Assembly (NCBI GenBank): GCA_963921195.1
Contig: OY992537.1
Location: 50,740,313-50,804,312, forward strand
Direction: 5' to 3'
DNA from: Pegoplata infirma
Taxonomy: Eukaryota > Arthropoda > Insecta > Diptera > Anthomyiidae
DNA length: 64,000 nt
Shown: positions 1-12,365 of the stretch, piece by piece
Numbering within the stretch: position 1 is the stretch's first letter
How the letters are laid out: each line of letters starts with the position of its first letter
Translations under genes and position numbers: made by a program
The notes under the pieces: generated by a model
Told to the model about the DNA's origin: nothing
Seen by the model: the letters and a program-made list of their open reading frames with translations, nothing else
Databases searched by the model: none

Positions 1-340
1 TGATCATCTATAAAATGGCCCTTACGGAAACAATACTGACGATCTTCACTGGGCATTAAACTACAAATAGTTCAAAAAATGGAGTCGAAAACATTTGAAA
101 GCTTGGAGCATATCGTTGGCCGACTTTCAAAATGGATCATGTGCAGTTAAAAGAAAATACTCAAAAACCTCGACGCATTCTAGAAAGAGCAAATGAAATA
201 CTGGAAAGATTTCGCAATAGACTAGCCAGCGTCGAAAAAGAATTCTTCAAGACAGGTGCTGAAATACCATCCGGTCTCGGAGATTTGTTTACGTGGAGGT
301 CGACGAGACCTTTTTGATCGTTGGTGTTCTGAAAAACAAA
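1..340. other. Unrecognised unique-looking sequence
   Basis: This stretch precedes the satellite. It holds one short open frame, 132-317 on the plus strand, 61 codons, basic and helix-prone, with an in-frame stop at 96-98 just upstream. It matches no family I recognise and I see no splice sites that join it to another exon. It could be the edge of a degenerate transposon or of a gene lying to the left of the window. Confidence 0.3.
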
Positions 341-3300
341 ATATTCTAAAGAAAATTGTTAAGTTATCGATATATTGATTACACAAAATTTTCTATAGAA
401 AATTATCAAGTTATCGATGGCAGAACATTTTCTAAAAAAAATTGTAAAATTATCGACATATCGATTTTAAGAAATTTTCTATAGAAAATTGTCAAGTTAT
501 CTTTCATATCGATACAACATTAATTACCGATATATCGATAAGTTACTAATACATCGATAATTTTTTGATAAATCGATAAGTTATTGATAAATCGATAAGT
601 TATTGATAAATCGATAAGTTATTGATATATCGATAAGTTATTTAAATATTGATAAGAAAAATGTTTTATAGAAATTTTTAAAGTTGTCGATGAATCGATA
701 ACAAACAAATTTTTGTTTTGAAAATTGTTATCGATAACTTTGTAATTTTCTATAAAAATTGTTAAGTTATCGATAACACAAAATTTTATATAAAAAAATT
801 GTTAAGTAATCAATAACACAAAATTTACTATAGGAAATTGTTATTATTGATAACACGAAGTTTTCTATAGAAAATTGTTAAGTTATCGATAACACAAAAT
901 TTTCTATAAAAAATTGTTAAGTTATCTAATCATAACTGTTAAAATAGCTAAGCTATCGATAAGTTATTGATATATCGATGAAATTTTAAAGTTATCGATA
1001 TATCGAGAACACAATTTTTTTTATAAAAAATTGTTATGCTATTAATATCGATATATCGATAAGTTAAACATTTTCTTTGGGAAAATAAAGTTTTCGATAT
1101 ATTGATTACAAAAAACTTGCGTAGAAAACTGTTATGATACTGATCTATCGATAACACAAAATTGTCTATAGAAAAATTGTTTAGTTATCGATAAAATAAA
1201 ATTTTATATGGAAAATTGTTATTATCGATAACACAAAATTTTCTTTAGGAATTTTCTAAGTTATTGACACATTGATAACTTTTCTTTAGAAAATTGTTAA
1301 GTTACCGATATATCACAATGTAATCTATAAAAAATTGTTAAGTTACCCCCATTGCGATAAAGCTGAATTCACAATGAATTCAAAATCCACTCTCTGTGCC
1401 AGAGAGTGGATTTTGTATTTTTTTCTTTCGCACTTACACATTTTTTTATGATATCTTCTCTATTTTTAGAGCTGGTACTCTGTAGTACAGAGTACTCCGA
1501 CATTGTGTCGAAGCCTTTAAACATAATTTTCCATTGAAAATTATTAAGTTATCAAGTTATCGATAACACAAAATTGTCGATAAAAAATTGTTAAGTTATC
1601 CATATACCGATAACACAAAATTTTCTGCAAAAAAATGATAAGTTATCGAAATATTGATAACACAAAATTATCTATAGAATATCTTTAAGTTATCAATATA
1701 TCGATAGCACAAAATTTTTTATACAAAAATTTTAAGTTATCGATAAAATTTTCTTAATAAAATGGTTATGTTAACGATTTATCGATAACACAAAATCTCT
1801 TGAGAAAATTGTTAAGTTATGAATTTATAGATAACACAAAATTTTCGTTAGAAAATTGTTGTCAATATACCAATAACACAAAATTTTCTATAGAAAATTG
1901 TTAAGTTATCGATATATAGATAACATAAATTAAAAAAAAATGTTAAGTTATCGAAATATCGATAACACAAAATGTTCTATAAAAAATTTTTAAGTTATCT
2001 ATATATAGATTAAACAAAAATTTCTATTGAAAATTGTTAAGCTATCGATTTATCGATTAAACAAAAAATTTCATTGAAAATTGTAAAGTTATCGATATAT
2101 CGTTATCACAAAATTGTCTACCGAAAATTCTTAGCATAACACAACCTTTTCTAGTGAAAATTGTTAAGTTATCGATATATGAATAACACAAAATTTTCTA
2201 TAGAAAATTTGTTTATTTATCGATAGCACGAAATGTTCAATAGAAACTTGTTAACTTATTGATAACACAACATTTTTTATAGAAAATTGTTAAGTTATCG
2301 ATGTATCGATAACACAAAATGTTCTACAGAAAATTGCTAAGTTATCGATAAATGGATAACATAATATTTTCTATAGAATATTGTTTAGTAATTGATATAT
2401 CGATAACACAATATTTGCTCTAGAAAATTGTTAAGTTATCGATGTATCGATAGCACAAAATTGTATATAAAAAATTTGTTAATTTATCGGTACATCGATA
2501 ACACAGAATTTTCGATAGAAAATTTTTAAGTTATTGATATATTGATAAAACAATGTTAAGTTATCGATTTATCGATAACGCAAAATTTTTCATAGAAATT
2601 TTACAGTTATCTATATAATGATAACTCGAAATTTTTTATAGAAAATTGTTAAGTTCGATAACATAAAAGTTTTCATAGAAATAGTTAGGTTATCGATATA
2701 TTGATAATACAAAATTTTCTATAGAAAATTGTGAACTTTTTTTATAGAAAATTGTTAAGTTATCGATATATCGATAACAAAACTTTTTTTATAGAAAATT
2801 GCTAAGTTATCGATAACACAACATTTTCTATAGAAAATTGATAAGTTATTGATATATGGATAACACAACATTTTGTATAGAAAATTGTAAAGTTATCGGT
2901 ATATCGTAAATCTATAACGCAGAATTTTCGATAGAAAATTTTTAAGTTATCGATATATGGATAACACAACAATTTTCTATAGAAAATTGTTAAGTTAACA
3001 ACATTTTTATATAAAATTGGTAATATATTGATATATAATTTTTTTTTTTCATTTTATAACAAAATATTTTCTATAGCAAATTATTAAGTTATCGAAATAC
3101 CGATACCACAACATTTTCTATAGAAAATATATTGATAACACAATATTTTCTATAGAACATTTTTTAGTTATCGATATATCGATAACACAAAATTTTCTAT
3201 AGAAAATTATTAGGGTATCGATAACAAAAAATGTTATATAAGAAAATGTTAAGTTTTCGATATATTTATCGATAACACAAAATTTCAATAGAAAATTATT

Positions 3301-3693
3301 AAGTTATCGATATATCCATGACAAATAATTTTTTTTTTTTAAATGTTTATGTTTTCAATGTATCGATAAAACCAAATTTTTTATAGGAAATTTTTAAGTT
3401 ATCGATATATTGATTAGACAGAATTTTCTATAGGAAATTGGTTAGGTATCGATACATCAATAACACAACGTTTTCTTTGGAAAATTGTTAAATTATCGAA
3501 ACTCGATAGCACTTAATTCCATATATATCCATAACACAAAATTTTTTATTAAAAATTGTTGCGTTAACGATCTATCGACTATTTAGTTATCAATTACACT
3601 AAATTTTCTATAGAAAATTTTTAAGTTATCAATAACACAAAATTTTCTATGGAAAGTTTTTGAGTTGTCAATATATATACACATCACAAAATC
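340..3693. repeat. 47-bp two-palindrome satellite (ATCGAT/CTATAG type)
   Basis: Degenerate tandem array of a unit near 47 bp, with indels. Each unit joins two perfect palindromes, TTATCGATATATCGATAA and AATTTTCTATAGAAAATT, through short links (CACA and GTTAAG). Units vary by loss of one ATCGAT half and by point changes, so the array looks old. It resumes unchanged at 5702 after a transposon insertion. TATCGATA, the DREF recognition element (its CGATA core is also the BEAF-32 motif), recurs throughout. There is a short unrelated stretch near 1345-1520. No coding potential. Confidence 0.9.
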
Positions 3694-3701
3694 TTCTACA
3701 G

Positions 3702-5693
3702 CAGCGGTTACCAACCTATGGTACGCGTACCACTAGGGGGTACGCGAAACTGTCCGCGGGGGTACGCAAAATTTTAGTAATTTGGACATTCGTTTTAGAT
3801 TAACCTTTCAATGCTGGTTCCGAATCTGGCTTTTAAAGTTTTCCATAACGTCAGATTTTTAAGAAATTTGAGTTCAAAGTTCACAAAAAGCGTATTTTTA
3901 TGCGATTTAGAAAGCATTTTTTGCAATATTTTTGGATAATATTTTGAGATCTGACTACTTGTTTTCGATTAACCTTTCGATGCTGATTCCGAATATGTTT
4001 CCCAAATTTTTTTATGATGCACTGAAAAAAAGACATAACTAAATTTAAGGAAAAAATGTCTTTGAAAATTTATCATGAATTTTCCTAAAATTTAGTTAAA
4101 TTTAACTTAAAAATGAGAAATTTTCTTAACTATGAGGAAAAAATTTTAGTTCATTTACTTATAATTAGTTCAAATTTTTCTTTAAATGGATTTTTTAAAT
4201 ATTAGGAAAAAAATTCTTACTGCCAAAGAAATTTTCCACAAATCTAAGAATGGTATCTTTATTTTAAAGACATATTTCTTAAAAAACAATTTAGTTCAAG
4301 TTTAGTTAAAATTTACTAAAAAAAATATCATCGTATTTTTCTTCTTTGAATTGAGGAAGTGTACTTCTTAGAATTTAGTTAATGACTTCTGAGAATTTAG
4401 TAAATAACTTCTTAGAATTTAGTTAAAAATTCAAAATGGCGATATCTCAAAAACTAAGCGAGATAGAGCGAAACGGATGAAATTTTCAAAAGAAAGACTA
4501 CAAAGAAAAATATGGAATAGCCTAGCTCTGCATATCTGTCGGGGTCTCAAGACCCTAATTTCGGATCTAAAATTTGAAATTCACGAGATTTTATATATGC
4601 CCATATCTCGGTAAATACTGCCAACACGAGAAAAAGTCCAACGGCATTTTTGTAGCTCTTGACTCGTAGAAGATACCCGCAAAATACCCGAAATCCCTCC
4701 GATTAACAGTTTTTGAGTTATTCGGTTTTTAAGATTCTCAAGACCCTATCAGGCCCCTTATTACCGTATCTCAAAAACTAAGCAAGTTAGAGCGAAACGG
4801 ACACAAATTTTGGTTCAAAATCTATTGGGACCCTTAAAGGACCCAACGGGGTCTCGAGTTAAATGGGGTCCGAACCCATGGGTCCAGGGTCTAGACCCAA
4901 TCTATTTCTAAAATGTGAAGTATAATTTTTCCCATTTTCTAGTTAAAATTGGGTTAAAATTAAATAACTTTGTTTTCCTTATTTTTGGGAAAATTATGAA
5001 CTAAAACCAAGAAAAAAAATCTTTGGAGCCAAATCATTCCCTCTTTTTCTCAAAATTTAGTTAATTTTCCCAGATTTTAGTTCACTTTTTTTTTGAGTGT
5101 GTCAGGTTTTTGAGAAAATTGATGTCAAAGTTCTCAAAAAAACGTGTTTTTGGGCATTTTTGAGGCGGGTTGTGATAGAGTGGAAATTTTGGTACCATTT
5201 TGTTAAGCTCAAAATGCCCTTTCATTGTATATACGAGGGAGTTTCATTCGAAAAGTCACGGCATTATTGGTCTGCCCTCGTAACATTAAAAAAAAAAAAT
5301 TAAAAAAATTATATATCCGCCACCCGTGATGGGTTGCTGGAACTTTTTTTAAGAGTTCAAAATATGTCCGTTGTTTTCATTTTTTGTGTAGAATCGACTG
5401 GTGAAGTCAGATTTACAATGTTTTCAGCCGTTTTTGCTCTGCAGAAAAATCAGCTTAAAGTCCGCGTTTTCAGACGCATTGAACCACCCCAAGGAGCGAA
5501 AATTTTTCCAAAAAAATCCACCATTGTTTTGATCTCGACTAAATCCTTAAAAAAAATGATAATACCAGCAGATCAAAAATTCCAAATTAACTATAATATT
5601 TATTTTTAACGAAAACAAAAACGCGTTAGGGGGTACGCGGCTGATAAAATTTAAAATTAGGGGTACGAGAGCCAAAAAGGTTGGTAACCGCTG
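3702..5693. mobile_element. hAT-like element with 8-bp TSD inside the 47-bp satellite
   Basis: Terminal inverted repeats CAGCGGTTACCAACC / GGTTGGTAACCGCTG, a classic hAT terminus form. The 8-bp duplication TTCTACAG is perfect on both sides (3694-3701 and 5694-5701). Flanks are satellite, so the insertion postdates the array. The left interior is an imperfect direct duplication of about 185 bp (from about 3780 and about 3966). A second MITE sits inside at 4020-5099. No transposase frame. Confidence 0.85.
4020..5099. mobile_element. Tc1/mariner-type MITE, family CACTGAAAAAAAG (copy 1)
   Basis: Starts CACTGAAAAAAAGACATAAC and ends TTTTTTTGAGTG. The 2-bp flanks are TG on both sides rather than the usual TA. 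The same family recurs at 38984-42218, where the flanks are TA. This copy lacks three insertions present in that one and so provides their empty sites. Interior reads such as 'gcgagatagagcgaaacgg' and 'ggtccgaaccc' also occur in the element at 54993-57453. Confidence 0.75.
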
Positions 5694-5701
5694 TTCTACA
5701 G

Positions 5702-5995
5702 TAAATTATTATGAAAATTATTATCGTTACGAAATTTTCTATAAATAATTATTAAGTTATCGATAACACCAATTTTCTATAGAAAATTATTATAAAATTA
5801 TCGTTATATCTATAACACAAAGTTTTTAAAGAAAATTGTTACATATCGTTTTATTAAAAACAAAAAATTTTCTATAGCCAATTTTTGAGTTATCGATATA
5901 TCGATAACAAAAAGTTTTATATAGAAAATTGTTAAGTTATCGATTACACAAAATTTTCTTTGAAAAATTGTTAAGTTATTGATGTATCGATATCA
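5702..5995. repeat. Continuation of the 47-bp satellite
   Basis: ATCGATAAC and TTTTCTATAGAAAA modules continue after the hAT insertion and end near 5995, where unrelated AT-rich sequence begins. Confidence 0.85.
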
Positions 5996-7130
5996 AGACT
6001 GGCTGATTTAGAATTTTAAAATTTTGATTGCTAGGCGCCACGGTTTAATCTTATCTGATCGGCCTAACAATTGTACGACATAAGCTTTTGCCTTAATTCT
6101 GAAAATCGCCATAAATTTTTTTGCCGAAACTACTGGTTTAATAGACACGCAATTACATTTTTTCTATAGGTTTAGTTACAAATTACACAATAAATTTGTA
6201 GAAATTCCTTGTTTTTTCTCCCCTATTTCTCTATTCAATTTAATTAAATTTTTTAATTTTTTTTTTTTTTTTCAAATTTATTTTAATCCCTTAAAATATT
6301 TATTTAATTTAAATGAGTATTCACTAAAGTTTACTTATTTTACCGTTAACAATAAAAAGTGAAATTTAATTAAAAAAATTGTGTAAAGTAAGCAAAATAA
6401 TAAACCGAAATGAAAAGTAAAGTTGTTACATAAATTTTCAACATTTTAACAGCCACCACCCATTTTTTGTCTCTCTATATTATACAGAATACCAACTTTG
6501 AATATTTTGCATATTTTAAACGAAATAAAATCCCAAAACTCTTAGAAACAAATGCAAACCCAGTTAGAAAAATATTAACAGCACGCAGAAAAGAGATATG
6601 ATTGTGGCAACCATAATTTAAGAGCGTCATATTATGATTAAAAATGTTATCATAACTTGTTTGTAGCAGCCATAACATTTTTGCATCAATCATGTTATGA
6701 TAATAAATATTCAAAAAATTATAATTTAGGACCATAATATGATTTGCAACAAAAATTTTGTGATTGCTACAAACATGTTATGATTTTCAATTATAATATG
6801 ACTCACTTAAATTATGGTTGTCACTATTATATCTCTTATGTACGTGTGCAATGCTTTGGCAAAAAGTGTTAGAAGGTGGAACAATCAATTGCAGAGAGTG
6901 AGAGGTTTTTTTATAGTTTTTTTCAGGAGCCCGGTACTTTAATAACACTACAGTAAAGCGCATATCCAAATGTTCCTCAAATAATTGTTAGGAAAATTTT
7001 GCAAAAAATGACAAAACACACTAATCCAATGTTTTGCCAGTGCTTTTTCACCAACTGGAAAATTTGTAAAATATGTACTGATAAAGCATTTTTGCAATCA
7101 TTAGTAAAACACCCATAATTAGTGCTTGGG
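5996..7130. other. AT-rich intergenic sequence with one small MITE
   Basis: No gene recognised. The only clear structure is an inverted-repeat element of about 249 bp at 6591-6839; the rest is low-complexity or unassigned. Confidence 0.5.
6591..6839. mobile_element. Small inverted-repeat MITE
   Basis: About 32-bp imperfect terminal inverted repeats, left AAGAGATATGATTGTGGCAA and right (reverse complement) AAGAGATATAATAGTGACAA, both followed by CCATAATTTAAG. The interior repeats ATAATATGA/CATAACA words. Target duplication not resolved. Confidence 0.6.
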
Positions 7131-8226
7131 TTTTTTATACCCTCCACTCTATTGATAGAGGGTATATATAAGTTTGTCATTCCGTTTGTAACACCTCGAA
7201 ATATTGGTATAGGACCCCGTAAAGTATATGGGGGTTTTCGTGTCAACTGACACAACTTTTGAAACCGATGTCTTCCGATCGGGAAGACAAGGTTAGTCCT
7301 ATTGGATAGTAGTTAAGACACAATTTTTCAGCGAGATCGGTCAAGGACTCTCTGAGTTAGAGGGGGTCGAAATTTGACATTTTGGCCAAAGAGGTGTTTA
7401 TTCTCATCCATGTAACTTCTTACCTATTGTTTTTAGCAAAATGTGTCCTATATAGCTTAGATAGCTATTTCTTCAGTCTTTCGAAAGAAAAATTAACAAA
7501 AAAAATAAAAAAAAATTTTTGATTTTTTTTTCTTAAAAATCTAAAACATTTTTGACTTTTTCCTCAAATTGGGCCCTCTTTTTCAAAAAAAAAAAAATTT
7601 CATCCCGATCGGAAGACATCGGTTTTAAAAGTTGTGTCAGTTGAAACGAAACCCCCCATATATATTCATGATTCTCGTAATCGAACGAGAAGACGATCTA
7701 GCGATGTCCGTCAGTCTGTTTGTCTGTTGAAAACACGCTAACTTTTGAAAGACTTTACTGAGGCTCCTGAAGCTTGGCATATATGTTGGGCATTTACCTG
7801 GTCAGGTTGGTATTGCAATCCAGCGAAATCGACACAGTGGTTCAAAAGTTATGAGCAAAAGAGTGAATTTCGGCAAGGGCTTTTCGCGAACTTACGAGAT
7901 AAAAAACACGATAACATTCTAAAGGCAATTCTAAGGACGCTGAATATGCTTTCATATTAAATTTCAGCCAAATCGGTCCAGAAATTATCAGCAAAACCGT
8001 AAATTTCAGATTCGCTTCACCTTTAATTCACGTGCTAAATAAACCGAGCCTTAAAAAAACAAGCTTGAAACCCATTGGAAAGCCACAAAATTACTTTAAA
8101 AAGTTTTCTGTCACCCAAAAATATTTTAACACTAAAAAAAAATTTACACTCGAAAAAAAATTTACATTCAACAAAAAAAAATAGTAATTTTTCTTTTTAA
8201 CGTGATAATATTTTAGGCTGGTGTCT
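7131..8226 (-). mobile_element. DINE-1/mini-me-like (Helentron-type) copy
   Basis: Non-autonomous element in reverse orientation. The terminal hairpin TATACCCTC...GAGGGTATA at 7137-7168 and the core 'gcgatgtccgtcagtctg' near 7702 match the copies at 20635-21436 and 39286-40315. GTCY-type cores and terminal hairpins are known features of mini-me/DINE-1 elements of Diptera. It is interrupted by the foldback at 7228-7659. Short frames in it are conserved only because the element is. Confidence 0.7.
7228..7659. mobile_element. Foldback MITE inside the DINE-1-like copy
   Basis: About 55-bp terminal inverted repeats: TGACACAACTTTTGAAACCG with CCGATGTCTTCCGATCGGGA on the left, mirrored at 7603-7657. 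TATAT lies just outside both ends. Other DINE-like copies are continuous at this point, which gives the empty-site state. Confidence 0.75.
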
Positions 8227-8273
8227 AATTTTAAAAAAGTTGCAGGACGCCACCTCAGTTTGACTATATAAGC

Positions 8274-9816
8274 TAGAGTTTGCAAATAATCGAGATATTC
8301 CATAATCGCGATTACGATTAAAAAAATCGCCGTTAATCGCGATTATCGATTAATCGAATTTTTTAAATAATTTGAATTACAATAGATTTATTAAAAAATT
8401 CTTTTAAAATTTACATTTAAGAACGTACGAAAATACAAAAATTAATAATTTCGTAATTCCCGACCAAAACTAAAACGAGACATAACGCATCTAAAGAGAG
8501 CTCGTTAGAAAGCAATAAAAGTAAGGAAAAAAATTAAATTGTTTGTTAAGATTTTTTTTGAAAAACTTTTAACAAAAAATTGTTGATAAAATTTGACACA
8601 AGCTTTCCTTTTTAACACTTTTTAAATGATAACACCGTCCGACAGTCAATATTAAACATGAACCGGTGATAAACGTCTGAAAGTACTAGAGATCAAATGG
8701 AGTAAATCTGCATTTTAATTTTTTTATTTCGTGATCCTGTTTCCTTTCAAAAGGACTTCAAAGTTTTAAAGGATACATTTTTTTTAAATATTTTTGAAAT
8801 ACTTGTACTTGTCTTAGGATGGCACTGGTGATGGCAAATGAAAGAGGATAAAGGGATGTGAATCAAGTCATTTGAAAATTTTATCAAAATATTTTGTTGA
8901 AAATTTTGAATGATATTGCAGGATACATTTTTGAAAGGACGTAGCTAACCTCCTTTTTTCTGATATGTAAAAATAATAAAATAGGAAAATTAGGGGAGAC
9001 CCTCATCTTTTATTTTCTATCACTAGTTGCCTCCTTGGACAATTACAAATATTAAAAAAATATATAAAAATATAGTAAAAAAAAATCTTTGAAGCCCTTT
9101 TAAAAGAAAACAGGATCAAGAAAAGAAAAACTGTAAACGCCATTTTACTACATTTAGTCTCTAGTTTCCAACGTATATTATAAAGTTTATGTTTAACGAC
9201 TTTTTTGTATTTTTGTGTAAATTATGATTTTTGGATAAAATACAAGATTTCAAATCGCTCACAGAAATCTTGCCTAAATTGGAAGGTTTAGATGTGCCCT
9301 TTGAGTCGTAAATACTTCCAAAAACTGCTCCCAGCTAAGCAAAATGTATGCTGGGTCGTGTCGGAATACCTACCGATTGCGGGAAAATCTATAAAAAAAT
9401 TTGCAAGGGCATCTTCAGACGGCAACCAGTTGTCAAAGTTTGGACCAAAATACGTTTTTCGACAAAATTTCATGTCCGAATTTTTTGACCAATTCCGGCA
9501 AAGCCTTTTAAATATATTTTTACAAAAAAAAAATGTAGGGGTTACTTAGATCAGATTTTAAATTTTACTTTAAATTTGAATTAATGCTTTTTGTATTTTT
9601 AGGTTATGTTGAATGTACTTAAGTTTTTTAGGTGTGCTTACATTAAAATTGCAAACAATCTTGGACCAAGATTTTATATTTGTTAAATTCGTTATAAAAA
9701 CAGTGTATTTAATAGATAATGATTAATCGTAATCGAGTGATTTTTTTGTCGATTACGATTAATTGGTCCGATTAATCGCGATTACGATTACGATTTTAAT
9801 CGTTTTGCAAACTCTA
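8274..9816. mobile_element. hAT-like element, TAGAGTTTGC family (copy 1)
   Basis: Terminal repeat TAGAGTTTGCAAA and its complement TTTGCAAACTCTA, with the perfect 8-bp duplication ATATAAGC (8266-8273 and 9817-9824). An uninterrupted homologous site with one ATATAAGC is kept at 61883-61890. ATTAATCG/CGATTA words crowd both ends. The interior carries a broken frame of unknown origin (9292-9549) and a nested foldback (8633 to about 9212). Confidence 0.88.
8633..9212. mobile_element. PIF/Harbinger-like foldback, CACCGTCC family (3'-truncated copy)
   Basis: Begins CACCGTCCGACAG next to TAA. The two ends are long imperfect inverted repeats (for example 'gagatcaaatggagtaaa' mirrored near 9150-9170). 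A fuller copy with both termini lies at 58508-59621. The terminal GGACGGTG is missing here. Confidence 0.7.
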
Positions 9817-9849
9817 ATATAAGCTAACAATTAACGAAATAGAAAACAA

Positions 9850-11268
9850 CCCAGCAAAACTTAGATTACCAAATAAGGTATAAAATAAGGTATAGGATCT
9901 CTTATTTTATACATTGCAGCATTGATGATTTTAACAGGCGATGAGACTCAAAGTAATGCATCCACATTATCACAAAGAATACCAGTAAGGTATAAAATAA
10001 GTCATAAATTTATAACGAAGAATACGAGTAAGGTGTAAAATATATGATATTTTATAGGTTACGAGAAATGAAATAATATAGCATACCAGAAGATAATAAT
10101 ATTATATTATATAAGGTGTTACGAGTAGTGAAAAAGTAATCTTGTATTAAATTAACGTACGTGATTGTAAGTAGATAAAATATGCTCGTGAGTGTGTGTC
10201 GTTAGAAATTTCCTGTCGTGAGCCCATCTCTAGTTTAAACTTATGCATTTTTTTATAAAATAATTATTTTTTTATGTTATTGTAATGCATTATGCATCCA
10301 ATTATAAATAATGCATTATTTCAAACTTTTAAATAATACATAATGTAACCAAATATAAGTCATCCATGATTTAATGTTTAGAAATAATAAATATGAAATA
10401 CATTTTTTCCAATAATCATGCATTACGTAGCAAATTATTAGTAACCCGAGTAAAAATTTTTATATGATGCAATATATAATGATATATGACACAATATATA
10501 TTTATACGCAATTTAATCCGAATAATGGTGGATGTTTTTGCATTAAAAAAGATCAACTTGTATAAAATATGATTCGATTTCATCCGAGTTTTGACCAGAC
10601 ATTGCCATATTTCATTGGATCCAATTAGATCTAATTGCAAAAAAACATAAAAAATCTTGGTGTGTTTTGGTTGAGTTACACCACAGGTCAACGATACATT
10701 CACCAAACATATAGTTTTCTAAAACAAAAAAAATTGTTTGGGTACGCTTCGAACCAGATAGGTGATATACATTACCCTAACAAGGAAATGTTTAGGAACA
10801 TTTTAAAAGATTCTTATATGTACTTTGCTTAAAAAACTTAGAACATTTTTTGTTAATTGGAAACATTTATATATGGAACAGAATAAGCTATATAAAATTT
10901 TATATTAAATTATACAGAAAAACAAATTTTGTATTGGCCCTAATATTATTTCATATATTTATATCAACCGTATGCCTTTTAATCCGAATTATGATTAAAT
11001 TATATATTACAACATATGACTGCATTTAAAAAAATTAGGAAATACCTCACGGGATGTATAATCATATATGATTTATTATGTTTGTATCAAGTTATATATT
11101 GTTATATATGTTTATTTTTACTCGGGAATGCATTATTTTTCACTTGAAAATAATACGTTGTGGAACAAATGTTTGGTAAGACATCATAAAATAATGCTAC
11201 AAATAAGTTATATACATTACCTGGTAATGTGTTATATAATCACTACCCATTACCAAAGTTTTGCTGGG
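9850..11268. mobile_element. CCCAGCAAAACTT terminal-inverted-repeat element
   Basis: Ends CCCAGCAAAACTT and AAGTTTTGCTGGG enclose about 1.4 kb of AT-rich DNA. The left part has repeated 'aaggtataaaataag' words and the middle holds TGCATTATGCAT. Comparison with the related unit at 61890-61930 suggests the surrounding sequence was once continuous. The duplication looks like only AA, so the superfamily is unresolved. A fragment near 10185-10225 resembles the end of the element at 50818-51379. Confidence 0.65.
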
Positions 11269-11369
11269 AAGAATTACTATTTTCATTTTCTTAAAACCAA
11301 AAATTTTAATAACTTGGGTTTGTTACTTGGACCACGTGGTGAATAAACCCGTTTTTCACCAGCTAATTT

Positions 11370-11925
11370 TCACAAAAAAAAAAAAAATTTCATCAAAATT
11401 TTTTTTTTCCATAAATTTTTTTTTTTTCATCAATTTTTTTTTTTTTTCATCAATTTTTTTTTTCCATAAATTTTTTTTTTTTTTCATCAATTTTTTTTTT
11501 TTCATTAAATTTTTTTTTCATAAATTTTTTTTTTCATCTATTTTTTTTTTCATAAATTTTCTTTTTCATATTTTTTTTTTTTCATCAAAAATTTATTTAT
11601 TCATCAAAATTTATTTTTCATCAATTTTTTTGTTTTTTCATCAAATTTTTTTTTTCATTAATTTTTTTTTTCATTAATTTTTTTTTCATCAATTTTTTTT
11701 TTTCATTAAATTTTTTTTCATAATTTTTTTTTATCATATTTTTTTTCCTCAATTTTTTTTATCAAATTTTTTTACATCAAAAAATTTTTCATCAAAAAAA
11801 TTCATCAAAAACTTTTTTTCATCAAAATTTTTGTTTACAAAACATTTTGGGTTCATTAAATTTTTTTTAAAACAATTTTTTTTTTCGTAAAAAAAAAATA
11901 TTTTTTTTTTACCAAAACTACTTTT
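11370..11925. repeat. Poly-T/CATCAA degenerate microsatellite
   Basis: Runs of T broken by CATCAA, CATAAA or CATTAA, drifting in length. The same kind of tract occurs at 15775-16000, 61690-62220 and about 63790-63900, each next to the same repeat family. Confidence 0.8.
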
Positions 11926-11929
11926 TCAT

Positions 11930-12320
11930 TCTAAGTCTAAGCTTTTCGCATAAAAATTTAGCATTTGTTTATCAAATGTACATAATACAAGTGAGAGTGG
12001 TATATTCTTTGGTGCCGAATCTTTAATACTCTCCAAAATGTAAAAACACTTTTTTGCACTTATTTTTGCACTCATTTACGAAATGTACAACTCTTTTGGT
12101 TTTTTAATGGGGTCCTCGACTGATATTTAATTCGTTTTGCATGGAATAGCAAAGTAATATAACATTATTTTTTCTAAAAAAAACTTTGCTTTGGTAAGTA
12201 CACCCAAATCTTCCTCAAAACATTATCATGATTTAATGTTTTGGGCAAGAGTACAAAATTCGCAGGCATTTTTTTTACAAAAATGACAAAAAAAGTTTTT
12301 TACTCAAAATAAAATATTTC
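11930..12320. repeat. Dispersed repeat following the poly-T tract
   Basis: This segment, with words 'ccgaatctttaatactctcc', 'aatggggtcctcgactgat' and 'atgttttgggcaagagtac', recurs at 15970-16362 plus 17412-17460, and at 63640-63800. It forms one dispersed family with the poly-T tract and contains DINE-like words. In the 16-kb copy its GATTTAAT site was hit by a hAT-like element. Confidence 0.65.
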
Positions 12321-12365
12321 TAATCAAAATTGTTCATTTTTTTCACGTTAGAAAATTTACCATTT

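Noticed and set aside
6977..7255. 92-codon minus frame
   Set aside because: It spans the edge of the DINE-1-like copy and the start of the foldback; no family similarity.
11261..11677. 138-codon Phe-rich plus-strand frame
   Set aside because: It is a poly-T/CATCAA tract; TTT codons explain the composition.
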